NCBI GenBank assembly: GCA_004321915.1
Contig: SCQE01000048.1
Coordinates: forward strand, 1 to 46,794
Source: Nitrospirota bacterium
GTDB lineage: Bacteria; Nitrospirota; Thermodesulfovibrionia; Thermodesulfovibrionales; Dissulfurispiraceae
Reading direction: 5' to 3'
Length of the DNA stretch: 46,794 bases
Part shown: positions 30,761 through 37,758 of the stretch, in pieces
Position numbering within the stretch: the stretch's first letter is position 1
Layout: every line of letters starts with the position of its first letter
Position numbers and translations under genes: made by a program
Notes under the pieces: model-generated
Told to the model about the DNA's origin: nothing
The model's database searches: none
Seen by the model: the letters and a program-made list of their open reading frames with translations, nothing else

Positions 30761-31858
30761 ATGTTCCTAGAAGTGGATTTGGTCAGGGACGCCAAGAGGC
30801 ACGGCAAAGGTGTCGTGGGGATATATTGCGAATTCACGCCGCGCGAACTCATACTCGCCGCAAACGCTCTGCCTGTCTGCCTTTGCGGCGCCAATAACCG
30901 CACCATCCCGCCTGCTGAGACGGTGTTGCCTTCAAACCTCTGCCCGCTCATCAAGTCGTCCTTCGGTTATATCCTGACAAACCGTTGCCCGTTCTATATG
31001 GTTCTCGATTTAGTGGTTGCCGAGACGACCTGCGACGGGAAAAAGAAGATGTACGAGTTGATAGCAGAGAAAAAGCCTGTGCATGTCCTCGAACTGACTC
31101 AGAAAGTGGATGAGCAGGAGGCGTTCGACCACTGGCTTGCGGAAGTCCGGAAACTCAGGAAGAGACTGGAACAGACATTCAACCGCACTATAACGGATGA
31201 TGATCTGCGGGAAGCTATCCGCATGATGAATAAAGAACGCGGCCTGCTGAAAGAGGCGTTCGAATTAGGTAAAGAAGAACCGGCAGTACTGACCGGAAAA
31301 GAACTCTCAGATATCCGCTATCGCGTGGCAGGAGTGGCCGGTCATCTCAAGATGCTCGATGAATTTATATCTGAAGCAAAGCGTAGAAAAGAAACAGGAC
31401 GCTTCGCTGCAAAGGCAGGCGCTCCTAGGATAATGCTTACAGGCTGTCCTACGGCGCAAGGCACGACAAAGCTTATAGAGGTCATAGAGGAGTGCGGGGC
31501 TGTAGTCGTGGCACAAGAAACCTGTTCCGGATTAAAACCTCTCGACCTGATGGTGGATGAAGATGGAGACCCGCTTGAAGCGATCGCGCGGAAATATTTC
31601 AAACTACCCTGTTCCTGCATGACACCGAATACAGGACGCACCGAACTTATCGAACGGCTTGCGCGGGAATTCAGGGTTAACGCGGTAATAGACCTCGTAT
31701 GGCAGGCATGCCACACCTACAATGTCGAGTCATATCTCATAGACAAGTTTGTTCGCGAGAAGTTAGGCATTCCCTACATGAAGATAGAGACCGACTATTC
31801 GGACTCCGACCGCGAGCGGCTTAAGGTGAGGGTGCAGACCCTTGTGGAGATGCTGTGA
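30761..31858 (+). CDS. Double-cubane cluster protein, YjiM-like 2-hydroxyacyl-CoA dehydratase paralog 3
   Basis: A 365-aa protein close to the YjiM type: GVVGIYCEFTPRELILAANA, LPVCLCG, NLCPLIKSSFGY, TTCDGKKKMYELIA, LTGCPTAQGT, LPCSCMTPN, and QACHTYNVESYLID. YjiM-type proteins bind an unusual [8Fe-9S] double-cubane cluster and are reduced by a partner ATPase, encoded next. ATG 30761 has AAGGA 4 nt before it. The chain seems ~20 residues short at the N-terminus compared with E. coli YjiM as I recall it; the missing part could be encoded upstream in the same frame, which has no usual start codon. Confidence 0.85.
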   Translation: MFLEVDLVRDAKRHGKGVVGIYCEFTPRELILAANALPVCLCGANNRTIPPAETVLPSNLCPLIKSSFGYILTNRCPFYMVLDLVVAETTCDGKKKMYELIAEKKPVHVLELTQKVDEQEAFDHWLAEVRKLRKRLEQTFNRTITDDDLREAIRMMNKERGLLKEAFELGKEEPAVLTGKELSDIRYRVAGVAGHLKMLDEFISEAKRRKETGRFAAKAGAPRIMLTGCPTAQGTTKLIEVIEECGAVVVAQETCSGLKPLDLMVDEDGDPLEAIARKYFKLPCSCMTPNTGRTELIERLAREFRVNAVIDLVWQACHTYNVESYLIDKFVREKLGIPYMKIETDYSDSDRERLKVRVQTLVEML

Positions 31859-32628
31859 TGCTGACCTGCGGCGTTGACATAGGCTCCCGCTCCATAGAGA
31901 TTGTTTTATTCGACGGGGCTGCGGTTGTCGAAACGACCGTGGCCAATTCCGGCTCATCTCCTGTGGAGAATGCGAAAAAAGCGTTCAGCGACACGCTGTC
32001 CTCTGCCGGGGTAAGAAGAGAAGAGGTCGCAAAGGTGGTTGCGACAGGTTACGGAAGAAATTATTTTAAAGAGGCGGATACGGTTTCGTCCGAGATCCTC
32101 TGCCATGCAAAGGGCGTATCGTATCTTTTTCCGACCGCATGCACGGTCATAGATATCGGAGGTCAGGACTCCAAGATGATAAGCCTCGATACAAACGGCA
32201 GGGTCTCGAACTTTGTCATGAATGACCGCTGCGCGGCAGGCACAGGCAAATTCATAGAGATGGTCTCTCTGATGCTCGATGTGCCCCTCGACAGTATGGG
32301 AGTTGTTACGGAAGTCTCGAACGAGGTATGCGAGATATCCTCCATGTGCGCGGTCTTTGCGGAATCCGAAATCATCGGCCTTACACAGAGCGGGACTGCC
32401 GTGGATGTGGTGCTGCGCGGCGTTTTCAGGTCGGTTGCAAAAAGAACTCTGGCCATGTCGGGAAAGGTTGGACTCACAGCTGATGTGGTCTTTACCGGAG
32501 GGGTGGCGAGAAATGCCGGAGTGGTGCGCGCCATAGAACACGAGACTGGGCTAAAGCTGCTCGTGCCGCCCGAACCTCAGATAACCGGAGCGCTTGGAGC
32601 CGCAATTATCGCTGCGTCAAAGGCATGA
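31858..32628 (+). CDS. ATP-dependent activator/reductase (HgdC/YjiL, BadF/BcrA family)
   Basis: A 256-aa ASKHA ATPase: CGVDIGSRSIEIVLFD (phosphate 1), VIDIGGQDSKMI (phosphate 2), FTGGVARNAGVV (adenosine), and GALGAAIIA. The dimer-bridging [4Fe-4S] cluster Cys lie in NDRCAAGTGKF and SSMCAVFAESE. It uses ATP to inject a low-potential electron into the partner protein(s) encoded just upstream. Start taken at ATG in the overlap TGATG; a GTG one codon earlier is possible. Only one activator serves three dehydratase-like paralogs. Confidence 0.92.
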   Translation: MLTCGVDIGSRSIEIVLFDGAAVVETTVANSGSSPVENAKKAFSDTLSSAGVRREEVAKVVATGYGRNYFKEADTVSSEILCHAKGVSYLFPTACTVIDIGGQDSKMISLDTNGRVSNFVMNDRCAAGTGKFIEMVSLMLDVPLDSMGVVTEVSNEVCEISSMCAVFAESEIIGLTQSGTAVDVVLRGVFRSVAKRTLAMSGKVGLTADVVFTGGVARNAGVVRAIEHETGLKLLVPPEPQITGALGAAIIAASKA

Positions 32629-32645
32629 GCACATTTAAAACATCA

Positions 32646-32713
32646 CCCTCCCTTTGATCCTTCCACTCAAGGGAGGGAAAATAAAAATATCCCTCTCCCC
32701 CGGAGGGAGAGGG
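32646..32713. repeat. Double-hairpin intergenic repeat
   Basis: Two stems: CCCTCCCTT/AAGGGAGGG (32646-32677) and CCCTCTCCC/GGGAGAGGG (32691-32713), followed by a GGGTGAGGGGG run. This kind of C/G-rich double hairpin occurs as a dispersed repeat in many genomes; the insert in the kinase gene (2349-2395) has a related composition. It may end transcription of the reductase operon, although no U-tract follows. Confidence 0.65.
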
Positions 32714-32783
32714 GACGGGTGAGGGGGAACAGCCGTAGAATTTCTTGATGCAAAATAAATTATTATGATAGGGTAACTTTAGA

Positions 32784-33179
32784 ATGGAACAAAAATTGAA
32801 ACTTTCAGGAAAGCTGACAACACTCAAGGTACAAAAGGAGACCCCGGAGACGAACGGCCCCTTCTGTCCGATAAAACCGCCGCAGGAAGGCAAAGGAGGC
32901 GTTGCCTTGAAAGGGGGAGCAGTAAGCTCGGCCTTCATGAGCGCCTTTCTCTGAAACATCAATATCGTTCTGGCCGGTCTGGGGCTGGGAAGCGTGGCAG
33001 CAGGCGAGTGGCTCGCAAGGTACCGTTTTTTCTTTATGCCGCTCACCGCAACATTGCTGGCATTCTCCTTTTATAAAACATACCGCGGGAACTGCGTTGC
33101 GCCGAGGAGAAACAAGATAATATTGTGGGCGACGGCAACGGTAAGCATAGGGCTGACACTATATTCTCTCTTTAAATGA
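32784..33179 (+). CDS. Candidate selenoprotein: MerT-like small membrane protein with Sec at in-frame TGA (residue 57)
   Basis: One 131-residue frame read through TGA 32952-32954. The part after TGA aligns from memory with mercuric transporter MerT: TM1 (SSAFMSAFL-U-NINIVLAGLGLG), TM2 (FFFMPLTATLLAFSFYKTYR), loop Cys (YRGNCVAPRRNK), and TM3 (IILWATATVSIGLTLYSLF). Sec57 falls at or next to the Cys-Cys pair of MerT TM1. Starting 21 nt after the TGA, the loop GGUCU (32976-32980) tops a stem formed by UUCUGGCC and a G-rich arm, the bacterial SECIS pattern (GGUCU is also the loop in E. coli formate dehydrogenase genes). AGGG lies 10 nt before the ATG. Next genes make c-type cytochromes, so a redox or thiol role beside metal transport is possible. 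Alternative: two broken pieces of a pseudogene. Confidence 0.65.
32955..32995 (+). promoter_or_regulatory. Candidate bacterial SECIS element
   Basis: Lies right after TGA 32952-32954. The stem uses UUCUGGCC (32968-32975) on the 5' side and the GG(GG)CUGGGAA arm (32981-32992) on the 3' side, with G-U pairs and a small bulge. The apical loop is GGUCU at 32976-32980. The spacing from TGA to loop (21 nt) is in the range known for SelB-binding elements. Confidence 0.6.
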
Positions 33180-33183
33180 CATC

Positions 33184-33948
33184 ATGATCTTTTGTGGAGT
33201 AGGAGAAGAAGGCCGTTCGCTGTTTTATGTCATGCTGCTGCTAATCCCTGCGGTGCTTTACGCTATGGGGCTAAGCGAAGGCAGGAAGGGCGGATATTTT
33301 TTTTCAGCTGCCGTAATTTTTCATATAACAACCCTGATACTCAGGGGCCTTGAACTCGGCGCTCTGCCGTTCACAGAGAAGCATGATAACATCTCGCTCA
33401 TGGCCTTGTTCCTCGCGCTTTTTTATTATTATTTCAACAAAGGAAAACGTATCAAGCACCTCGACATCATCTCGCTTCCAATAGTCTCCGTCTTGCTCTG
33501 CATTGCGGCCTCTTACGAGCCGCTCAACACCATCCCTCCGTTCCAGAAATCGCCGTGGTTCTATCTGCATTCGTTTTTTTACTCTCTCGGTTATGCTCTT
33601 TTCGGGACCGCGGCCTGCATAGGCGTGTCGTATCTGCTGACAGGCGATGCGGAACATGAAGGGGACCAATATAAAGGGGCTGTCATCGGATGGATTTTAT
33701 TTTCGGTCTCTCTGGTGACCGGCGGAATCTGGTTTTTTACGGCATACGGCACTTACTGGCTCTGGACGCCGAAAGAGCTCTGGATATCCGCCACATGGTT
33801 TTATTACGGTCTATACCTGCATCTGCGCCTTGTAAAAGGTTTTAAGGGGAGACCTGCAGCCGCAATCGGGATTGCAGGTTTCTGCATCGCGCTATTCACA
33901 TACTTCGGACTCGGCACGGTCATACCATGCCCGCCGACACAATTTTAA
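33184..33948 (+). CDS. CcsA/ResC-like cytochrome c biogenesis membrane protein
   Basis: A 254-aa multi-pass protein (about 7-8 TM segments). The periplasmic heme-handling motif near the C-terminus reads YGTYWLWTPKELW, equivalent to the WWD motif of CcsA (WGxxWxWDxxE) but with Thr in place of Asp. Putative axial His residues are conserved: FHITTL near residue 40, KHDNISLMALF, SPWFYLHSFFYSLGYALF, and YLHLRLVKG. It should transport or attach heme with the ResB-like protein encoded next (system II). Starts 4 bp after the selenoprotein stop codon, which suggests one operon. Confidence 0.82.
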   Translation: MIFCGVGEEGRSLFYVMLLLIPAVLYAMGLSEGRKGGYFFSAAVIFHITTLILRGLELGALPFTEKHDNISLMALFLALFYYYFNKGKRIKHLDIISLPIVSVLLCIAASYEPLNTIPPFQKSPWFYLHSFFYSLGYALFGTAACIGVSYLLTGDAEHEGDQYKGAVIGWILFSVSLVTGGIWFFTAYGTYWLWTPKELWISATWFYYGLYLHLRLVKGFKGRPAAAIGIAGFCIALFTYFGLGTVIPCPPTQF

Positions 33949-34697
33949 AACCCATGAAGATCCTGAAAACGATAAACAACTTCTTCCTTTCGCTCAAAAT
34001 AATGTCTGGCTTCTTTTTTGTCTTTATTTTAGTGGCCTGCGCGGGCTCGCTGTTTCTGACACAAAATCTGGCCTTTTTTTCGGGCATAGACGAAACGCCG
34101 CTTTTCAGATGGCTTTCCGAAAATAAAAACCTGAAGCTGATATGGTGGATATATGCTTTAATCGTCCTGTTAGGCATTATTGCGACCGGAACAATATTCT
34201 GCACTATAGAGGGTCTCTTAAAAAGGGTCAATAGAAAACTGCTTGTTGCGAAGCTGTCTCCTCAGATCATGCATATAGGAGCGCTCCTGATGCTGTTCGG
34301 GAACCTGCTTACCGCATCTGCGGGCTTCAAGGCCGACATACTATTAAAAGCAGGCGAAGTCAGGACAGTTCTCGAAGATAAAGCGGTACGCCTCGAAAGC
34401 GTAAGCGTGGAAACGGACAAAAACGGCTACCCTACGAATTGGGAGGCGGGACTGCGTTGGATAGAAAACGGTTCTGAATCCGTTGAACATAAAATAAGCC
34501 CGACCCATCCTCTTTATTTCGGGCAATACGGGATTTACTCACAAGCGGTAAGCGCCGGAGAAAAAACAGCATTGATACGGGTCTGCAAAGACCCCGGCGC
34601 GATCTGGGCACTCGCAGGCGGCTTGCTGCTGATAGCAGGGGGTCTCGGCTTTTTCTACTCCCACTTTTATGTCAAGCCGTTATCCGGCCGGACATAG
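33927..34697 (+). CDS. ResB/Ccs1-like cytochrome c biogenesis protein
   Basis: A 256-aa protein. It has TM segments at ~27-48, ~75-95 and ~112-130, then a periplasmic domain (~135-220; ILLKAGEVRTVLEDKAVRLES, PTHPLYFGQYGIYSQ) and a last TM (~228-246). This is a compact version of ResB, which is usually longer. It overlaps ccsA by 22 bp if it starts at 33927; an ATG at 33954, just after the ccsA stop codon, fits the family N-terminus (MKILKTINNFF) equally well and neither has a good RBS. Works with CcsA to ligate heme to apocytochromes. Confidence 0.75.
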   Translation: MPADTILKPMKILKTINNFFLSLKIMSGFFFVFILVACAGSLFLTQNLAFFSGIDETPLFRWLSENKNLKLIWWIYALIVLLGIIATGTIFCTIEGLLKRVNRKLLVAKLSPQIMHIGALLMLFGNLLTASAGFKADILLKAGEVRTVLEDKAVRLESVSVETDKNGYPTNWEAGLRWIENGSESVEHKISPTHPLYFGQYGIYSQAVSAGEKTALIRVCKDPGAIWALAGGLLLIAGGLGFFYSHFYVKPLSGRT

Positions 34698-34922
34698 GAG
34701 AGTATCTTTATCATTTGATCTTGAACTCGGCGTTATTTTGTATTTGAGTAATGCGATGACCAAGTTCTCAAATCAGTACGGGGCGCTGCGACATACGCTT
34801 TATTGCGATAAGGCCGGCCTATGGGTCAACTCTTATGGATAGATATTATCTATTTGCCATATAACTTATTCCTATTGCTACAATAATTTGTTTTTATTTA
34901 TGAGGATGTTCGGGGGGGGAAC

Positions 34923-35021
34923 ATGAACAAAACAGGATATTTCAAAAAACTCGCCTATCCGAATATTTACCGGACCACGCCGGCCGAATGGACAGAGGCC
35001 GGAAGGGCGCTCGAAAAATAG
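34923..35021 (+). CDS. Possible 32-aa leader ORF before the YedF-like gene
   Basis: ATG 34923 follows a strong purine-rich RBS (GGGGGGGAAC). It encodes NKTGYFKKLAYPNIYRTTPA then EWTEAGRALEK and ends in TAG 9 bp before the next start. I do not recognise it. It could be a real small protein coupled to the next gene, or a remnant of an N-terminal domain. Confidence 0.4.
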   Translation: MNKTGYFKKLAYPNIYRTTPAEWTEAGRALEK

Positions 35022-35029
35022 AAGGCCTT

Positions 35030-35383
35030 ATGTCGGATACAAAAGCAAAGGATATGCTTTTAGTGTTTGCAACGGATTCGATAGGCAAGGAGGAAGATAT
35101 AGGGAAAGTCCTTGTGAAAGGTTTTTTTGAAACAATAAAGACCACAAAGGAGATACCGCACACTATTTTCTTCATGAATGCCGGGGTGAACCTCACTACC
35201 CGCAATATAGAGATCGTCTCTCTCCTGAAAGAACTTCAGGCCATGGGTGTCGAAATATTTTCTTGCGGCACATGTCTCAAATATTACGGCCTTGAAGCTG
35301 AGCTTAAAGTCGGCTATCGCGGAACAACCAACCATATTGTCGAGGGCATGAAAGATTTTGCCAAAACCGTATGGATAGGGTAA
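35030..35383 (+). CDS. YedF-type DsrE-fold protein (selenium-metabolism-associated), C-terminal domain only
   Basis: A 117-aa protein, starting at ATG 35030 with AAGG just before. It matches the C-terminal half of YedF: LLVFATDSIGKEEDIGKVLVKGFF, TIFFMNAGVNLTT, SLLKELQAMGVEIFSCGTCLKYYGL. The Cys pair CGTC is in place. Full-length YedF has a TusA/SirA-like N-terminal domain with CPxP, absent here. YedF-type proteins occur in selenium-using genomes by family knowledge, which agrees with the selenoprotein call at 32784. Exact biochemical role (Se or S relay) is unproven. Confidence 0.75.
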   Translation: MSDTKAKDMLLVFATDSIGKEEDIGKVLVKGFFETIKTTKEIPHTIFFMNAGVNLTTRNIEIVSLLKELQAMGVEIFSCGTCLKYYGLEAELKVGYRGTTNHIVEGMKDFAKTVWIG

Positions 35384-35934
35384 CCGGTTACAGTTCGAAG
35401 ATAAACGATGAAAGCTCTTGCTTTGTTGTTTACCTCACGCCCCAGTTCGCTAAAGAACTCAAAGAACTAAGACGCCAAGGGGGCCGCACGGCGGCGGCGG
35501 CCCTAAAAGCGGGTTCTCTGATGACCTGCCTTACGACAACGAGGCAGGTTGATTTCATGAAGGCGGGCAAGCTCACCATAAACGGCGAATACCGGATCAA
35601 GGACTGCTATAAATTCGACCTCGGCGGCGGATTCAGGGCGGTTTTTCTAAGGAATGATTCGCGCCTGATATTCGTTTTCATCGGGACCCACGACGACTGT
35701 TTCCGTTGGATAGAACGGCATACCGGTTGCAGGTTGGAATTTAACGACCAAGACGTACTTGTCCCTGTTGTCCGCGATGAGTTGAGCGCGCATGACTCCC
35801 TGCCAGAGGATGTATTGCTTGAACGGGAATACGTAATGCGATACGAGGAAGGTCTGCTTAAACAGATCGACGACGATATTCTGAAAAAAATATTCGCAGG
35901 ACTTACGGGGAGCGACGCTGTCGCTGCGAAATAA
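35371..35934 (+). CDS. Uncharacterised protein with RelE-like N-terminal half
   Basis: A 187-aa protein overlapping the YedF-like gene by 13 bp. Residues ~15-115 (FVVYLTPQFAKELKELRRQG, INGEYRIKDCYKFDLGGGFRAVFL, RLIFVFIGTHDDCFRWIERH) have the strand-helix order of the RelE/ParE mRNA-interferase fold; the catalytic set is not clear. The C-terminal ~70 residues are acidic and may be a fused regulatory tail. No antitoxin gene is adjacent, so I do not call it a toxin. Coupling to a YedF-like gene is notable but unexplained. Confidence 0.5.
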   Translation: MDRVTGYSSKINDESSCFVVYLTPQFAKELKELRRQGGRTAAAALKAGSLMTCLTTTRQVDFMKAGKLTINGEYRIKDCYKFDLGGGFRAVFLRNDSRLIFVFIGTHDDCFRWIERHTGCRLEFNDQDVLVPVVRDELSAHDSLPEDVLLEREYVMRYEEGLLKQIDDDILKKIFAGLTGSDAVAAK

Positions 35935-36226
35935 AAATAAAATAATCTGGGCCGCCATAGCGCTTAATGCGCTTATACTGGCTATCGCGGCCCCTTTTAC
36001 GGTCGATATATCTCCGTCCGACGGACCGGCGGTCCTTGTAACGCTCGATGTATGCAGCCCGTCATCCCCGTCTTTATCGCCCGACGCGAACAGCCCAGCC
36101 TTTAACGAGCCCTTTTTTATGTTCGATTTTATCTTTTCCGGTTTTGAACATCTTGTTGCCGTATGTATGACGGAAGCGCCTTACGCAAGCTCTTCACCCG
36201 AGGTCCCTCCCCCTAAAAGTTTATAG
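35918..36226 (+). CDS. Small exported protein with a probable CTG start
   Basis: An open frame with no ATG/GTG/TTG at its head. CTG 35918 is 5 nt after GGGGAG and a second CTG is at 35924. Translation gives a basic N-region (RNKNK), a hydrophobic segment (IIWAAIALNALILAIAAPFT) and a ~75-residue tail rich in Ser/Pro with two Cys. Codon use with GC-rich third positions is coding-like. It lies between the RelE-like gene and the split-Soret cytochrome. Function unknown. Confidence 0.4.
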   Translation: MSLRNKNKIIWAAIALNALILAIAAPFTVDISPSDGPAVLVTLDVCSPSSPSLSPDANSPAFNEPFFMFDFIFSGFEHLVAVCMTEAPYASSSPEVPPPKSL

Positions 36227-36277
36227 TTCGCCGCGGACATCAGGAACAAAAAACTTAAAACTACAGGAGGGAACGAA

Positions 36278-37057
36278 ATGATAAAAGATTCGATATCGAG
36301 AAGGGAAATTCTGACAACTGCAGGACTTATAGCCGGAGGCGCGGCGCTTTCACAGTTCGCCGGGCTTGTCGCCAAGGCCGAGGCAAAGGGCGGGCCGACG
36401 GAGAAATGGCCGTGGCCGTATGAGAAACTGGACCCCGAGAAAACGGCTGAACTGGCATACAACGAATGGTACAGGGTGTTCTGCGGCAACGCCGTTATCA
36501 GCAGCATCTTCAGCCAGCTCAGGGACAAAGTAGGCGAGCCCTACAAGTCTTTCCCCGTAGATGCCTTTGTTTTCCTTGAAGGCGGCATGGTCGGCTGGGG
36601 GACCGTCTGCGGCTCGAATGCAGGGGCGAACATCGTTGCGAATGTGATCATAGGGCCGAGGATTGCCGGACCGGAATGTGAAAACGGCGCGCAGATCGGA
36701 AACGATATGCTGCAGTGGTATTCCGAGACCGCCCTGCCCACTTTTACGCCGAAAGAACCGAAAGTCAAGGCCGCCATAGCGCAGACCGTAAGCAATTCCC
36801 CGCTCTGTCACGTATCGGTCGGCAAGTGGATGAAGAAGAGCGGCTACCCTATCGCAAGCGCCGAGAGGAAGGACCGCTGCGCGCGTGTTACGGCAAGCGT
36901 CGCCTACCATCTTGTTCAGGACTTGAATGCTTGGAAAGACGGAACATACAAACCTAAGGCAACTTGGAAAGCGGTTTCCAATGTCGGGATTACGGCCCAG
37001 CAAAACTGCAACGAATGCCACGGCTCGAACATTCCTACTCCGCCGAAGAAGAAATAG
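36278..37057 (+). CDS. Split-Soret cytochrome c / C_GCAxxG_C_C family protein, Tat-exported
   Basis: A 259-aa protein. The N-terminal twin-arginine signal is ISRREILTTAG followed by a hydrophobic run to ~32. The C_GCAxxG_C_C layout appears as FCGNAVISSIF, GWGTVCGSNAGAN, PECENG, and SPLCHVSVGKWM. A heme c motif CNECH sits near the C-terminus. This is the composition of split-Soret cytochromes known from sulfate reducers, and such proteins are periplasmic redox proteins of unclear partner. RBS AGGAGGG. Heme attachment would use the CcsA/ResB genes 2-3 kb upstream. Confidence 0.83.
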   Translation: MIKDSISRREILTTAGLIAGGAALSQFAGLVAKAEAKGGPTEKWPWPYEKLDPEKTAELAYNEWYRVFCGNAVISSIFSQLRDKVGEPYKSFPVDAFVFLEGGMVGWGTVCGSNAGANIVANVIIGPRIAGPECENGAQIGNDMLQWYSETALPTFTPKEPKVKAAIAQTVSNSPLCHVSVGKWMKKSGYPIASAERKDRCARVTASVAYHLVQDLNAWKDGTYKPKATWKAVSNVGITAQQNCNECHGSNIPTPPKKK

Positions 37058-37065
37058 CATTATAT

Positions 37066-37100
37066 TCTGCATGGTTGGGAGAAATTCCCAATCATGCAGA
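37066..37100 (+). terminator. Hairpin after the split-Soret cytochrome gene
   Basis: TCTGCATGGTTGGGA pairs with TCCCAATCATGCAGA (15 bp, one G-U) around a 5-nt loop, 8 bp past the stop codon. No U-tract follows, so terminator or mRNA-end protection is possible. Confidence 0.55.
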
Positions 37101-37198
37101 CAAATCGACTTATTGACCATAAAACGACCGCACGGATGCTTGTAGCAGGGACTACGGGGCATATGACATAATATAAAAATAAAATAAGGAGGATTTTT

Positions 37199-37645
37199 AT
37201 GAGAAAAAGATGGTTGTCTGTTTTTATTGTATTGCTGGCATTAATGTTTTCCTGCTACGCTTTTGCCGAAAAAGCCGGGGGCAAGGCAAAGGGTAAAAAG
37301 CGCGGAGCTTCAAGCAACATACTCTATGTTTGCAACTGCGGACCTGAATGCAAATGCAACACGGTCTCGACAAAACCGGGCAAATGCTCCTGCGGAGAGG
37401 CGCTTGTGCCTATGCATATTCTGAAGATCGAAAAAGACGAGGCGCTGCTCTGCACCTGCGGTAAGGGATGCTCCTGCAAATTGGACCCTAACGATCCGTC
37501 CAAATGCGGCTGCGGCAAGGATGTCAAACGTGTAAGCATTAAAGGGCTTTACGCATGCGCATGCGGAGAAGGCTGCACCTGCAACAGGGTCTCCGATAAG
37601 CCCGGAAAATGCAGATGCGGTAACGAGTTAAAGAAGGTTGAGTAA
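37199..37645 (+). CDS. Secreted Cys-rich triple-repeat protein, probable metal binder
   Basis: A 148-aa protein with a signal peptide (1-~23, ..CYAFA) and a Lys/Gly linker. Three tandem ~35-residue repeats follow, each with six Cys as CxCGxxCxC-(8)-CxCG: YVCNCGPECKCNTVS..CSCG, LLCTCGKGCSCKLD..CGCG, and YACACGEGCTCNRVS..CRCG. A total of 18 Cys in periplasmic repeats points to metal (Cu, Hg, Zn) or thiol chemistry, like a periplasmic metallothionein; this is inference. Strong RBS AAGGAGG. With a MerT-like selenoprotein and selenium regulator in the same region, metal or selenium handling is plausible. Confidence 0.7.
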   Translation: MRKRWLSVFIVLLALMFSCYAFAEKAGGKAKGKKRGASSNILYVCNCGPECKCNTVSTKPGKCSCGEALVPMHILKIEKDEALLCTCGKGCSCKLDPNDPSKCGCGKDVKRVSIKGLYACACGEGCTCNRVSDKPGKCRCGNELKKVE

Positions 37646-37665
37646 AGAGATTTTGTCAGCTTCCC

Positions 37666-37691
37666 GGAGGGCGGGCTTTGCTTCGCCCTCC
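37666..37691 (+). terminator. Hairpin after the Cys-rich repeat gene
   Basis: GGAGGGCG/CGCCCTCC, 8 bp with a 10-nt loop, 20 bp after the stop codon. The tail is not U-rich. Confidence 0.5.
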
Positions 37692-37758
37692 GATGCATTT
37701 CAGGAGGTATCTGTAGTTAACCCCTTTCCGGAAATATTTTAATGCAGAAGGACTGCCT

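Noticed and set aside
32994-33179. Separate 61-aa membrane protein starting at 32994
   Set aside because: The frame is open back to the TGA and beyond to ATG 32784, the start has no RBS, and the residues between the TGA and 32994 complete the MerT-like first helix.
34698-34922. tRNA or small RNA gene in the 225-bp gap before the YedF region
   Set aside because: No cloverleaf, no T-loop consensus and no terminator hairpin could be found by eye.
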